Assembly (NCBI RefSeq): GCF_021025955.1
Contig: NZ_JAJNCL010000005.1
Coordinates: 186,001-250,000, forward strand
DNA from: Rhodococcus qingshengii
GTDB lineage: Bacteria > Actinomycetota > Actinomycetes > Mycobacteriales > Mycobacteriaceae
Direction: 5' to 3'
Length of the DNA: 64,000 nucleotides
The notes below the pieces were generated by a model that saw only the letters and a list, made by a program, of their open reading frames with translations, was not told the origin of the DNA and searched no databases. This document shows, in pieces, positions 1-8,971 of the stretch (the stretch's first letter is position 1; each line of letters opens with the position of its first letter). Made by a program: the position numbers and the translations under genes.

Positions 1-333
1 AGCCTCGTAGCCGATTCCCAGGCGCTTGGTGACGCCCGGGCGAAAGTTTTCCACGACGACGTCGGCGGTCTCGATGAGCGTCAGCAGCGCCTCACGGTCC
101 TCGTCGTTCTTGAGGTTGAGTGCCACCGAACGCTTGCCACGATTGAGCACGTTGAAGTAGATGCTTTCACCGTCGCGGAACGGGCCGAGGTGCCTCGAGT
201 CTTCACCGTGTTCGGATTCGATCTTGACGACGTCCGCACCGGCGTCGGAAAGCAGTGCGGTGCAGTAGGGTCCGGCGAGGACGCGCGAGAGGTCGATGAC
301 CCGGATGCCGTCGAGTGGGGGAAGTGCAGACAT
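1..333 (-). CDS. CaiB/BaiF family (family III) CoA-transferase, N-terminal part, cut by window edge
   Basis: The reverse strand is open from an ATG at 333 to the window edge, giving 111 residues. The N-terminus reads PPLDGIRVIDLSRVLAGPY, followed by DAGADVVKIE, NRGKRSVALNLK and VVENFRPG, which are the hallmark N-terminal motifs of family III CoA-transferases (CaiB, BaiF, formyl-CoA transferase, alpha-methylacyl-CoA racemase). These enzymes move CoA between organic acids through an aspartyl-CoA intermediate; the catalytic Asp lies beyond the visible part. It begins 11 nt after the stop of the acyl-CoA dehydrogenase gene, so the two are probably one transcript. The substrate cannot be told. Confidence is high for the family. 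Confidence 0.9.
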   Translation of the reverse strand, partial: MSALPPLDGIRVIDLSRVLAGPYCTALLSDAGADVVKIESEHGEDSRHLGPFRDGESIYFNVLNRGKRSVALNLKNDEDREALLTLIETADVVVENFRPGVTKRLGIGYEA

Positions 334-344
334 GTCCGCGCCTT

Positions 345-1514
345 TCAGAAATCGGTGGAACGCGGCGACGGAGCGTTGCCGGCAATGGTGAGCAATTGGA
401 TCTGCGAGGTGCCCTCGAAGATGCGGAGAATGCGGCAATCGCGGTACAGGCGTTCGATTTCCGATTCGCGCATGAATCCCGCGCCGCCGTGGATCTGCAC
501 GGTTTGATCGACGATCGAGAAGCAGGCTTCGGTGGCAACGTACTTCGAGATCGATGCGGCGCGACGGATGTCCTGGCCGGCGTCCTTGACGTCGGCGGCC
601 CAGTCTGCGGTGACGCGTGATGCGACCAGTTGCGCGTCGCAGCCACCGAGGAGGAGCTGAATTGCCTGGAAGTCGAAGATCGGCGTGCCGAACTGCTTTC
701 GCTCCGTTGCGTACTCACGTCCCAGTTCCCAAGCGCGCAAAGCGATGCCGTTCGCCATTGCCGCTACGTCGATGCGCGCTCGGTTCAGTGCGGTCAAGGC
801 GATGTTGCCGCCGCGGCCTTCGGTGCCGATCACCGAGTCGAGCGGCAACACGACGTCGTCGAGGTAGACGGTGTATGTCGGAGCTGAACGAATTCCCATC
901 TTGTCCTGCGGCTCCGAGTAACTGATTCCCGGAGTGCCCTTGGGGACGACGAAGGCGGTGATGCCGCGGAATCCTGCGCTCGGGTCCGTCTTGGCGAAGA
1001 GCACGACCAGGTCGGCTTCCTTCGCGTTGGAGATGTACGTCTTGGATCCGGAGAGATGCCAGCCGTCGTCCTCGCGTCGAGCGACGGTACGCATCGACGC
1101 GATGTCGGATCCGGCGTCGGGTTCGGTGAGTGCGAAGCCGGCTAGCAGTTCGCCTGAAGCCAACTGGGGCAACCAGCGATGCTTCTGCTCTTCGGAGCCG
1201 CCGACGAGAATCGGCTCGAGGCCCAGGTAGTGCGCGGTGTAGATCGACGCCAGAGCGGCGTCGGTGCGTGCAACCTCCTCGATGGCGACCAGTTGGGTTC
1301 GTGTCGAGAGACCCAGTCCGCCGAATTCCTCCGGCACGGAAATGCCCATCAGGTCCTGCTGCCCGAGGCGCTTGACCAGCTGCGCCGGGAACTCTTTTGA
1401 CTCGTCGCGTGCGGCCGCACCGGGGTGAATCTCGGCGTTGGCGAAGGCTCGGACGGTGCTGCGGAACTCTGCGAGATCAATGTTGTCGATGTCGGGCGCG
1501 GTCTGGGTGGTCAC
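345..1514 (-). CDS. Acyl-CoA dehydrogenase
   Basis: A 389-residue flavoenzyme of normal length for the family, expected to introduce an alpha-beta double bond into an acyl-CoA and pass electrons to ETF. Signature motifs are visible: GFALTEPDAGSD around residue 130, LSGSKTYISNA, the ERKQFGTPI segment, and near the C-terminus YRDCRILRIFEGTSQIQ, where Glu367 in EGT is the catalytic base position. The gene is first in an apparent two-gene operon with the CoA-transferase and diverges from the glutamate dehydrogenase gene. The pairing with a family III CoA-transferase suggests a dicarboxylic or branched acid substrate, as in glutaryl- or methylsuccinyl-type pathways, but that is inference only. Confidence 0.93.
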   Translation of the reverse strand: MTTQTAPDIDNIDLAEFRSTVRAFANAEIHPGAAARDESKEFPAQLVKRLGQQDLMGISVPEEFGGLGLSTRTQLVAIEEVARTDAALASIYTAHYLGLEPILVGGSEEQKHRWLPQLASGELLAGFALTEPDAGSDIASMRTVARREDDGWHLSGSKTYISNAKEADLVVLFAKTDPSAGFRGITAFVVPKGTPGISYSEPQDKMGIRSAPTYTVYLDDVVLPLDSVIGTEGRGGNIALTALNRARIDVAAMANGIALRAWELGREYATERKQFGTPIFDFQAIQLLLGGCDAQLVASRVTADWAADVKDAGQDIRRAASISKYVATEACFSIVDQTVQIHGGAGFMRESEIERLYRDCRILRIFEGTSQIQLLTIAGNAPSPRSTDF

Positions 1515-1567
1515 GGGGGCTCCTTCGAGGCGAGGTGACTAACGAATTTCATCTAATGGAATCAAAT

Positions 1568-1582
1568 TGCCACTAGTTGGCA
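1568..1582. promoter_or_regulatory. Short inverted repeat in divergent promoter region
   Basis: TGCCA-N5-TGGCA lies in the 235-bp gap between the divergent acyl-CoA dehydrogenase and glutamate dehydrogenase genes. The arms are only 5 bp, so chance is possible. It could be an operator for the acyl-CoA dehydrogenase operon. Confidence 0.25.
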
Positions 1583-1658
1583 TGGACTGACTATGGCCGA
1601 GGGTGGCGAATTTGTCCAGAGGTGTAGCTGTTGTGTCGCGGCTCACGTTCTGCAATGA

Positions 1659-1690
1659 TCAACTTGTCTACTCCTGTATAGACAAGTTGA
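1659..1690. promoter_or_regulatory. Perfect 12-bp inverted repeat upstream of glutamate dehydrogenase, probable HutC/GntR operator
   Basis: The arms TCAACTTGTCTA (1659-1670) and TAGACAAGTTGA (1679-1690) are exact reverse complements around an 8-bp spacer. The right half contains GTATAGAC (1676-1683), which fits the GT-M-TA-K-AC consensus I recall for HutC-subfamily GntR regulators. It lies 60-91 bp before the preferred glutamate dehydrogenase start at 1750, a normal operator position. A HutC-type gene follows the dehydrogenase at 6506, so it is the obvious candidate binder. Function is inferred. Confidence 0.6.
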
Positions 1691-1749
1691 TTGCGGATCG
1701 AACCCCCTACAAGTCGGAAGCAGCGTGGCTTTCGGCGGAAGGTGCTGAC

Positions 1750-4700
1750 ATGAGCCTCGTTTCAGTCGACATGACACCGGACTCCGAGAATGTGAGGAGG
1801 GTGTCCAGTACGTATTTCGAGGGCTTGTCGGCGGATCGATACGCTGCGCTTGCCGAAGACCGCAAGCGTGCGATCGTCGCCGCGCACATGGACCTTTCGC
1901 GTCGGCGAGGACATAATTCGTCGATCTCGCGACTCGCGCCGGCCGGGGAGTTAGGGGACGGCCCGGCGATTCAATACGTCGGCGACGACATGCCGCAGCT
2001 CGTCGAAGCGGTCCTGGCGACACTCGCCCGCGCTCGCATGGAACCGGAATTCGTGGTGCACCCCGTGCTTGGCACAGTCGTGCAACCGGCGCACAGCACC
2101 GGAGGCGCCCAGATTGGTGAGCGCACCGAATCATGGATTCACATAGGACTACCCGCACATTGTTCGGACGAGCAGGCGCAGGTGATCGCGGAGGACGTCG
2201 ACGGAATACTCGACCGAATCGCGCATGCCTTCCGCGATTCCTTACCCCTGCGGGATCTTGTCGACGAGGCGCGCGAGCAACTGGACTCGGATGGCTACGC
2301 AGAAGAGGCTGACTTCCTCCGGTGGTGCAGCGCCGGAAACTTCAGCGTCGTCGGCGGTGCGCGGACAATCGACGGCGAGGAGACGAAGACTCTCGGCGTG
2401 CTCCCCGATCCAACCGGCTCTTCGGATTCGAAAGCGGCGCCCCTCTCGGTCGGGGTGGTGTCTCTCGGGCAAGGGTTCGGTGGCTCCGCCTACGCCACCG
2501 AGATCGATGTGTCTGTCGGCGACCGTGCGTACCGGTTCATCGGGTCCTTGACCGCGACCGGCCTTGTCGCGGATGTTCGACGAACCCCGCTCGTGCGTAG
2601 ACGTGTCGCAGACATCTTCGATGCCTCCGGATCCACCGTCGATTCGTTTGTCGGACAATCGATGCTGGCAGTAATCCAATCGATCCCGATCACAGTGCTG
2701 TTTGCAGCCGAGCCGGCCCGAATCGCCGACGCGCTGGACGAACTCACTTCCGTGGACGGCCGCACGTCGATCCATCTGTTCTTGCAACCGGTGGGATGTT
2801 CTCCTGCGGCTGGGCCGGACCAAGAGTTGTCGGCGTTGCTCTTCGTTCCGCGCGAGAAGTTCAGTACGACGATCAGAACAACGGCCGAGTCGGTACTCGC
2901 CGACGCACTCGGTGCCCGCAGTATCGAGTTCTCCAGTCGAGTCTCGGAATCCCCCTTGGCCGTCGTACATTTCACGGCCACAGTCGGCGGGGGTGCGAAC
3001 TTCGCGTCGGCGCGACAAGCACGGGAGATTCGGGACCTCGTCGTTGACGCGTGCCTGACATGGGACGAGCGATTCGTTCTGGATGCTTCGCACTACGACG
3101 AGCGGCGCAGGCGTGCTCGGTTCGCCGAGCGAGTTCCGGTGGCATACAAGCAGGATTTCGACGCTGTCCGAGCCGCCGAGGACATGGCGGTGTTCGAGGG
3201 CCTCGCGCCCGGAGAAGTAAGTCCACGGTTGGCCCGATCTGTCGACGGACCAGGTACTCACCGTCTCGGGCTGTACGTATCGGGTGATCCGCTCTCGTTG
3301 GGCGAGGTGCTGCCCGTATTGCAGAGCCTGGGCGTCGACGTGGTCGACGAGCGTCCGTACGAGCTCGTCCCGGTGGGGTCGGAACAGGCCTGGATCTACG
3401 AGTTCACGCTCGACTATCCGAATGCTCCTGTTGACGGCTTCGACGACTTTGCCGCGCGCTTCGCTGCGACATTTGCCGCGGTTCGACGCGGCGAGGCCGA
3501 GCCGGACTCGTTCAACGAATTGGTCGCGATCGCGGGACTCTGTTGGAAACAGGTAGTGGTGCTGCGGGCATGCGCGGAGTTCTTGCAGCAAGCAGGATTC
3601 CCGTACAGCAACAGTCGTGTCGCCGAGGTACTTGCCGATCATCCCGAGATCGCCGGCGGTCTGTGTGAATTGTTCGAGAGTCGTTTCGATCCTGACGCCG
3701 TCGAGGGTGATCGGGGCGCACGCGCAGCAGCGGAGGTGGAAACGGCTGTGGCACAAGTGCAAGGACTCGACGCCGATCGGATCCTGCGCGCATTGTCCGA
3801 ACTGGTCCGTAACACGTTGCGTACCAACTATTTCGTCTATCCCACTGAATCGCTCGGCGCACTATCGCTGAAGTTCGATTCGGAGCAGCTGTCCGTATTG
3901 CCTTTCCCTCGTCCGAAGTTCGAGATATTCGTGTACTCACCCGATGTCGCAGGTGTGCACCTTCGCTTCGGTACGGTCGCTCGCGGCGGCTTGCGCTGGT
4001 CGGATCGGAAAGAGGACTTCCGCACCGAGGTGCTGGGACTGGTGAAGGCGCAGGCAGTCAAGAACGCAGTCATCGTGCCTGTCGGCGCGAAGGGCGGATT
4101 TGTCGTCAAACGCCCGCCGGTTCCAGGTCTGGGTGCAGACGCAGACCGGGAAGCTGCATTGGCGGCCGGAATCGATTGCTACCGATCCTTCATTCGCGGG
4201 CTACTTGATCTGACCGACAACGTCGACAAGCAGAGCGGCGCCGTTGTCGCAGCGCGACGGGTCGTTCGCCACGACGGAGACGACACATATCTTGTTGTCG
4301 CCGCGGACAAGGGCACTGCAAAGTTCTCGGACATCGCGAACGAAGTTGCTGCGGAGTACGGATTCTGGCTCGGCGACGCCTTCGCCTCCGGCGGATCGGT
4401 CGGCTACGACCACAAAGCCATGGGTATCACGGCGAAGGGCGCCTGGGAAAGTGTCAAGCGGCACTTCCGGGAGCTCGGCGTCGATACTCAGCACGACGAC
4501 TTCACCGCGGTGGGGATCGGAGACATGAGCGGTGACGTCTTCGGTAACGGAATGTTGTGCAGCAATCACATTCGCCTGATCGCGGCGTTCGATCATCGGC
4601 ATGTGTTCGTCGACCCGAACCCGGCAGCGGAGCGCTCGTACGACGAGCGATCACGTCTCTTCTCGCTCCCACGATCGTCGTGGGCCGACTACGACCCGAC

Positions 4701-6396
4701 CCTGATCAGTGCCGGCGGCGGAGTGTGGGAGCGCTCGGCGAAGCGCGTTCCGATCAGTGACGAGATGCGACAGGCGCTGGGCCTCGAGGACGACGTCACC
4801 GAATTGACTCCACCGCAACTAGTTCGGGCGATTCTGCGGTCCCCGGCAGATCTGTTGTGGAACGGCGGCATCGGAACGTACGTCAAGGCGTCCGCCGAGT
4901 CCGATCTCGAAGTCGGCGACAAGAGCAACGATGCCGTTCGGGTGAACGGCAACGAAGTGCGTGCGCGAGTGATCGGTGAAGGAGGCAACCTCGGCCTCAC
5001 CCAGGCCGGACGGATCGAATACGCGCGCATCGGCGGGCGGATCAATACCGACGCTCTCGATAATTCCGCGGGAGTCGATTGCTCCGATCACGAGGTGAAC
5101 ATCAAGATCCTTCTCGACTCCCTGATCAGCTCAGGCGTCGTCGCGGACTCACATCGCGACGCACTGCTCGAATCGTTGACCGATCAGGTCGCCGAACTCG
5201 TTCTTGCAGACAACCGTTCACAGAACGAACTGATGGGCACCACACGTGCGGATGCGGGGGCGATGATCGGCGTGCACGGCAGAGTGATTTCGAGCCTCGA
5301 GGCTCGCGGAATCGTCGACCGCGTCATCGAAGGGTTTCCGACCAAGAAGCAGTTCGCCGCGGCCGAGAAGGCGGTAACGGGGCTGACGTCGCCGGAACTC
5401 GCCACACTGATGGCCCACGTCAAGCTTGATCTGAAATCCACACTGTTGGCGGGAAGCTCGATCGACAACCAGATCTACCGTCAGGTGCTGGCGAACTATT
5501 TTCCAGAGGGCGTTCGAGATGCAGGGGGTGACGCCCTCGACCGGCACCCACTGCGGCGCGAGATCGTTGCGACGGTCCTGACGAACAACGTCATCGATCG
5601 GGGAGGCATCACCTATGTGTATCGGCTCGGTGAAGAGGTCGGCGCTGATCCGGAGGACGCAGTAAGGGCCTTCACCGTGGTCTCCGAGGTGTTCGGCCTG
5701 TGGGAGTTGTGGCGCGACATCAGAGAAGCCTCGATCTCGACAGCCGTATCCGACGAGTTGATCCTGCTCACCAGGCGACTGCTCGACCGGGCGTCACGGT
5801 GGATGCTGACGCGTCGGCCCCAACCGCTGGCCGTCGGGGCGGAGATCAGCCGATTCGGTGATCGCATCGCCGAGGCGTCGGCAGAACTCGATGGCTGGCT
5901 GGTAGGTGCAGATCAGCGGAACCTGGCTGCGCGAACTGTCCTCATCACGGACAAGGGCGCGCCGGAGAACCTGGTCAGGCGAGTGGAGATCCTGCTCGAC
6001 CAGTTCGGGCTGCTGGACGTGGTGGAGATCGCGGACCTCGCCGATCGCACAATCGCGGAGACCGGCGAGCTTTACTTCCGGCTCGGTGAGCGTGTTGGGC
6101 TCGTCCCGATGCTCAATCGAGTGTCGGCATTGAGCAAGGACGGAAAATGGAACGCGCTGGCCAGGTTGTCGTTGCGTGACGAGTTGTACTCGACGGTGCG
6201 GGCATTGACCCTCGACGTCTTGGCCGACGCGCAAGCGGGTGACTCGACAGCGGAAAAACTCTCCCGGTGGGAAGAGAGGAATGCGTCGAGAATCGAGAGG
6301 TCCACTCTCGCGCTCGCCGAGATCGAGGCATCCGGGCAACACGATCTTGCTGCGCTTTCGGTTGCGACGAGCCAATTGCGGCGCATGGTGGGTTAG
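1750..6396 (+). CDS. gdh: NAD-dependent glutamate dehydrogenase, large (about 180-kDa, GDH2) class
   Basis: Oxidatively deaminates L-glutamate to 2-oxoglutarate and ammonium with NAD, feeding amino-acid carbon to the TCA cycle in the cytosol. The 1548-residue length and motifs match the mycobacterial giant enzyme (M. tuberculosis Rv2476c, about 1620 residues). The catalytic core includes RFGTVARGGLRWSDR, VKAQAVKNAVIVPVGAKGG with the catalytic Lys, GDMSGDVFGNGML, FVDPNP and DLLWNGGIGTYVK. The N-terminal third is an ACT-like regulatory region. The frame is open from a GTG at 1603, but ATG 1750 is preferred because GGAAGG lies 7 nt before it and the 1659-1690 inverted repeat would otherwise be inside the gene. 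In mycobacteria this class is inhibited by the FHA protein GarA; that is known of the family, not seen here. Confidence 0.95.
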   Translation: MSLVSVDMTPDSENVRRVSSTYFEGLSADRYAALAEDRKRAIVAAHMDLSRRRGHNSSISRLAPAGELGDGPAIQYVGDDMPQLVEAVLATLARARMEPEFVVHPVLGTVVQPAHSTGGAQIGERTESWIHIGLPAHCSDEQAQVIAEDVDGILDRIAHAFRDSLPLRDLVDEAREQLDSDGYAEEADFLRWCSAGNFSVVGGARTIDGEETKTLGVLPDPTGSSDSKAAPLSVGVVSLGQGFGGSAYATEIDVSVGDRAYRFIGSLTATGLVADVRRTPLVRRRVADIFDASGSTVDSFVGQSMLAVIQSIPITVLFAAEPARIADALDELTSVDGRTSIHLFLQPVGCSPAAGPDQELSALLFVPREKFSTTIRTTAESVLADALGARSIEFSSRVSESPLAVVHFTATVGGGANFASARQAREIRDLVVDACLTWDERFVLDASHYDERRRRARFAERVPVAYKQDFDAVRAAEDMAVFEGLAPGEVSPRLARSVDGPGTHRLGLYVSGDPLSLGEVLPVLQSLGVDVVDERPYELVPVGSEQAWIYEFTLDYPNAPVDGFDDFAARFAATFAAVRRGEAEPDSFNELVAIAGLCWKQVVVLRACAEFLQQAGFPYSNSRVAEVLADHPEIAGGLCELFESRFDPDAVEGDRGARAAAEVETAVAQVQGLDADRILRALSELVRNTLRTNYFVYPTESLGALSLKFDSEQLSVLPFPRPKFEIFVYSPDVAGVHLRFGTVARGGLRWSDRKEDFRTEVLGLVKAQAVKNAVIVPVGAKGGFVVKRPPVPGLGADADREAALAAGIDCYRSFIRGLLDLTDNVDKQSGAVVAARRVVRHDGDDTYLVVAADKGTAKFSDIANEVAAEYGFWLGDAFASGGSVGYDHKAMGITAKGAWESVKRHFRELGVDTQHDDFTAVGIGDMSGDVFGNGMLCSNHIRLIAAFDHRHVFVDPNPAAERSYDERSRLFSLPRSSWADYDPTLISAGGGVWERSAKRVPISDEMRQALGLEDDVTELTPPQLVRAILRSPADLLWNGGIGTYVKASAESDLEVGDKSNDAVRVNGNEVRARVIGEGGNLGLTQAGRIEYARIGGRINTDALDNSAGVDCSDHEVNIKILLDSLISSGVVADSHRDALLESLTDQVAELVLADNRSQNELMGTTRADAGAMIGVHGRVISSLEARGIVDRVIEGFPTKKQFAAAEKAVTGLTSPELATLMAHVKLDLKSTLLAGSSIDNQIYRQVLANYFPEGVRDAGGDALDRHPLRREIVATVLTNNVIDRGGITYVYRLGEEVGADPEDAVRAFTVVSEVFGLWELWRDIREASISTAVSDELILLTRRLLDRASRWMLTRRPQPLAVGAEISRFGDRIAEASAELDGWLVGADQRNLAARTVLITDKGAPENLVRRVEILLDQFGLLDVVEIADLADRTIAETGELYFRLGERVGLVPMLNRVSALSKDGKWNALARLSLRDELYSTVRALTLDVLADAQAGDSTAEKLSRWEERNASRIERSTLALAEIEASGQHDLAALSVATSQLRRMVG

Positions 6397-6505
6397 GTCC
6401 GGCGCGGACGCTCGCGGATGGATCGGAAAGGTGCACGAGGCGGATAGACTTCGGAGGCCGAACGGGAGAACCGACTCGGTGGTTTTCGACGAACGGGTGG
6501 TGGCG

Positions 6506-7261
6506 ATGGCGATTGCCGAGGTGGACGCAGAACTCGCCGTGCTGTTCAACGAGGCAGGCGGCGAGTCCGCCCCTGCCTACGAACGGGTCAAGAACCTCGT
6601 GGTCTCGCAGATCAACTCGGGTCGGTGGACCGAAGGCGATCAGCTGCCTTCGGAAAACCAACTGGTGAGTGCGCTGGGATTGTCACGTATGACGATCAAT
6701 CGAGCGCTTCGTGAACTCACCAACGACGGTCTGATCGTGCGGATGATGGGGGTCGGTACCTTTGTCGCCGCCACGAAGACCGCGTCCCCGCTGTTCGAAG
6801 TCAAGAACATCGCCGACGAGATTCAGCGCCGCGGCCACCGTCATCGAACCGAGGTCGTCTTCGTTCGTGAGGAAGAAACCGACCACGGGCAGACGTTCCT
6901 TCGTGAATCGGTGGGCAAACGGGTGTTCCATTCGCTGATGGTGCACTTCGAGGACGAAACTCCGATTCAGGTGGAAGATCGGTTCGTGAATCCGAACGAG
7001 GCGCCCGACTATCTGCGCCAGGACTTCACGGCGATCACCCCCAACAACTACTTGAGTGACGTTGCGCCTCTGGTTCGCGGTGAGCATGTCGTGGAAGCGG
7101 TGTTGGGGAGCCCGGACGAATGCGAGCTGCTCCGCATCGATCGAGGGGAACCGTGCCTGCTGATTCGCCGCCGCACCTGGTCGGCCAACGGGTTGGTCAG
7201 TGCGGCGCGCTTGATCCATCCGGGTTCACGCAATCGCTTGGAAGGAACCTTCGAGCGCTGA
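6506..7261 (+). CDS. GntR family transcriptional regulator, HutC (histidine utilisation repressor) type
   Basis: A 251-residue DNA-binding regulator. The N-terminal winged helix (about residues 18-85) shows the GntR pattern: YERVKNLVVSQI, GDQLPSENQL, LGLSRMTINRALREL and GLIVRMMGVGTFVA. The C-terminal UTRA domain begins with SPLFEVKNIADEIQRRGHRH, which is typical of HutC proteins that sense urocanate or a similar metabolite. ATG 6506 is chosen because the family domain starts just after it, although the frame is open further upstream. It follows the glutamate dehydrogenase gene by 109 bp. No hut enzymes are present, so control of glutamate breakdown is the likelier local job. The ligand is unknown. 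Confidence 0.88.
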   Translation: MAIAEVDAELAVLFNEAGGESAPAYERVKNLVVSQINSGRWTEGDQLPSENQLVSALGLSRMTINRALRELTNDGLIVRMMGVGTFVAATKTASPLFEVKNIADEIQRRGHRHRTEVVFVREEETDHGQTFLRESVGKRVFHSLMVHFEDETPIQVEDRFVNPNEAPDYLRQDFTAITPNNYLSDVAPLVRGEHVVEAVLGSPDECELLRIDRGEPCLLIRRRTWSANGLVSAARLIHPGSRNRLEGTFER

Positions 7262-7302
7262 TCGTTTCGAATGGCGAATCCTGAACACAGGCTCGTCCGA
7301 TC

Positions 7303-7332
7303 GCACCATTTTCGGGTGCAACTTCGGTGCAA
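7303..7332. promoter_or_regulatory. Cluster of GCACC/GGTGC half-sites upstream of the serine hydrolase gene
   Basis: GCACC at 7303 faces GGTGC at 7315, and GGTGCAA is repeated at 7315 and 7326, 11 bp apart and so on the same helical face. The group sits about 150 bp before the serine hydrolase start. It may be an operator; half-sites this short can occur by chance. Confidence 0.28.
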
Positions 7333-7478
7333 TCGACCAGGACGTGACTGCGAGCACACTGAGATCATGGGTGGACGGCTATTGCTTCCGCAACCTCACT
7401 TCCCGACGAGTGAGACCTGAGCGGATCGAAGCAACGCCATCTACGCCACTGGCTTCCATGATCGAAGGAGTTCGACCT

Positions 7479-8873
7479 GTGACCGACTTGCCCAAGGACC
7501 TACTTGTCGCCCCGAAGTGGCAGGAACGCCTCGACGAACTGGCAGCCAAGCATTCGGTACCGGGCGCGCAGGTCGGTGTGATCGCGCTGGGTGAAGACGG
7601 CACTGCGGATATCCGCGTGATCACCACCGGAGTGACGAGCCTGAACACGCGCGTTGACGTCGACGCCGACACCCTGTTCCAGTACGGATCCGCGAGCAAG
7701 ATCTGGACGACGACGCTGATCATGCAGCTCGTCGACGAGGGCAAGCTGACGCTGGACACCCTGGTGGTGGAGGTGCTTCCGGAGTTCACGATCGCAGACC
7801 CTTCCAACACGAAGGAAATCACGATCCGCCAGTTGCTCACGCACACAAGCGGTATCGACGGAGACTTGTTCAACGACACCGGTGACGGCGACGACTGCGT
7901 CGAGAAGTACGTCGACGAACTCGCGACCGCGATCAGCGTCACCGAGCCCGGCGGGCACCTGAGTTACAGCAACGCGGGTTTTGCTGTTGCCGGCCGCATC
8001 GTCGAGGTTTTTCGTGAGATGACGTGGGACGAGGCGTTGGTCGAATATCTCTGGAAGCCACTCGGATTGACGCACATCATCACCAAGGCCAAGGACGCGC
8101 CGCTGTTCCGCACGGCTGTCGGCCACGTCGCCAACCCGGATCGGACGTCGCCGGACAAGGTGGTTCCGACCAAGCAGTGGCTGCTTCCGCGCGGTATCGG
8201 TCCGGCCGGGATCATCACCGGATCCGTCAGCTCGCTCCTGACCTTCGGTGCTGCACATATGCGTGACGGCCTCGCATTGACGGGTGAACGCATTCTGTCC
8301 GAAGAGTCCGCGCGCCTGATGCGCACTCCGCAATTCGACCTGACCGCGGTCTCGAGCGTCGATCAGGCCTGGGGTCTCGGCTGGATCCTGTCCGACTGGG
8401 GCGGTGTGACGTCCGCGCAGCACGGCGGTGCGACGATCGGTCAGATCACTCGTTTTCACACGTTCCCCGAGCTCGGTCTCGCCATGGCCGTAGTCACCAA
8501 CTCGCGTGGCGGCGGTGCCCTGGCCCACGACATCGAGAAGGAGATCGCGCAGGAGCTCGATCTCGTTCTGCCGGAGCCGAAGTCCGAGCCGAATGCAGAA
8601 GACATCGACCTGTCGCACATTCTCGGCAACTATGAATCGACAACCGTTCGAATCGAACTCACGCGTGGCGACGACGGCGGATTCCAGGTGCAGAACTTCG
8701 CCAAAGTCGAGATCGACGGCGAGCCGCCGGCCGCGCCCACCAAGGTCGTGCCTCTGTCTGCTTCCCGGTTCTCGATCAGTAACGAGAGCGCTTCGGGTGA
8801 GATGGCTCATCTCACGATCGATGGCGAGGAATATCTGTACATGACCAGGCTTTTCAAGAAGATTTCCGACTAG
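7479..8873 (+). CDS. Serine hydrolase of the class C beta-lactamase / DD-peptidase / EstB family
   Basis: A 464-residue penicillin-binding-fold hydrolase. All three active-site elements are present: SxxK as SASK in QYGSASKIWTT, YxN as YSN in LSYSNAGFAVAGR, and HxG as HGG in SAQHGGATIG. Family members hydrolyse beta-lactams, D-amino peptides or esters, and sequence alone does not decide which. No signal peptide is visible, so it is probably cytosolic, which favours an esterase or peptidase. GTG 7479 is preferred over upstream in-frame starts because GAAGGAG lies about 8 nt before it. About 100 residues after the catalytic domain form a beta-rich C-terminal tail. A strong hairpin follows, ahead of the dipeptidase gene. 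Confidence 0.88.
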   Translation: MTDLPKDLLVAPKWQERLDELAAKHSVPGAQVGVIALGEDGTADIRVITTGVTSLNTRVDVDADTLFQYGSASKIWTTTLIMQLVDEGKLTLDTLVVEVLPEFTIADPSNTKEITIRQLLTHTSGIDGDLFNDTGDGDDCVEKYVDELATAISVTEPGGHLSYSNAGFAVAGRIVEVFREMTWDEALVEYLWKPLGLTHIITKAKDAPLFRTAVGHVANPDRTSPDKVVPTKQWLLPRGIGPAGIITGSVSSLLTFGAAHMRDGLALTGERILSEESARLMRTPQFDLTAVSSVDQAWGLGWILSDWGGVTSAQHGGATIGQITRFHTFPELGLAMAVVTNSRGGGALAHDIEKEIAQELDLVLPEPKSEPNAEDIDLSHILGNYESTTVRIELTRGDDGGFQVQNFAKVEIDGEPPAAPTKVVPLSASRFSISNESASGEMAHLTIDGEEYLYMTRLFKKISD

Positions 8874-8909
8874 TCGCGGCGAGATGATTCTCTCCGCTGA
8901 ATGAAATCT

Positions 8910-8948
8910 CGGGCAGGTCGAGGGCGATGAGGGCCCTCGACCTGCCCG
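8910..8948 (+). terminator. Perfect 16-bp stem hairpin, probable intrinsic terminator or attenuator
   Basis: CGGGCAGGTCGAGGG (8910-8924) pairs exactly with 8934-8948, with one more base pair closing a 7-nt loop. A moderately T-rich stretch follows. It ends the serine hydrolase transcription unit or attenuates read-through into the dipeptidase gene. Its position argues against an earlier start for the latter. Confidence 0.75.
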
Positions 8949-8971
8949 CACTACTTTCTCGAGGAAAACTC

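Noticed and set aside
1531..1568. Imperfect AT-rich dyad between the acyl-CoA dehydrogenase and glutamate dehydrogenase genes
   Set aside because: Arms agree at too few positions to separate from chance.
2242..3762. 506-codon open frame on the reverse strand inside the glutamate dehydrogenase gene
   Set aside because: It is a shadow of a highly conserved gene; its translation is Arg-rich and matches no family.
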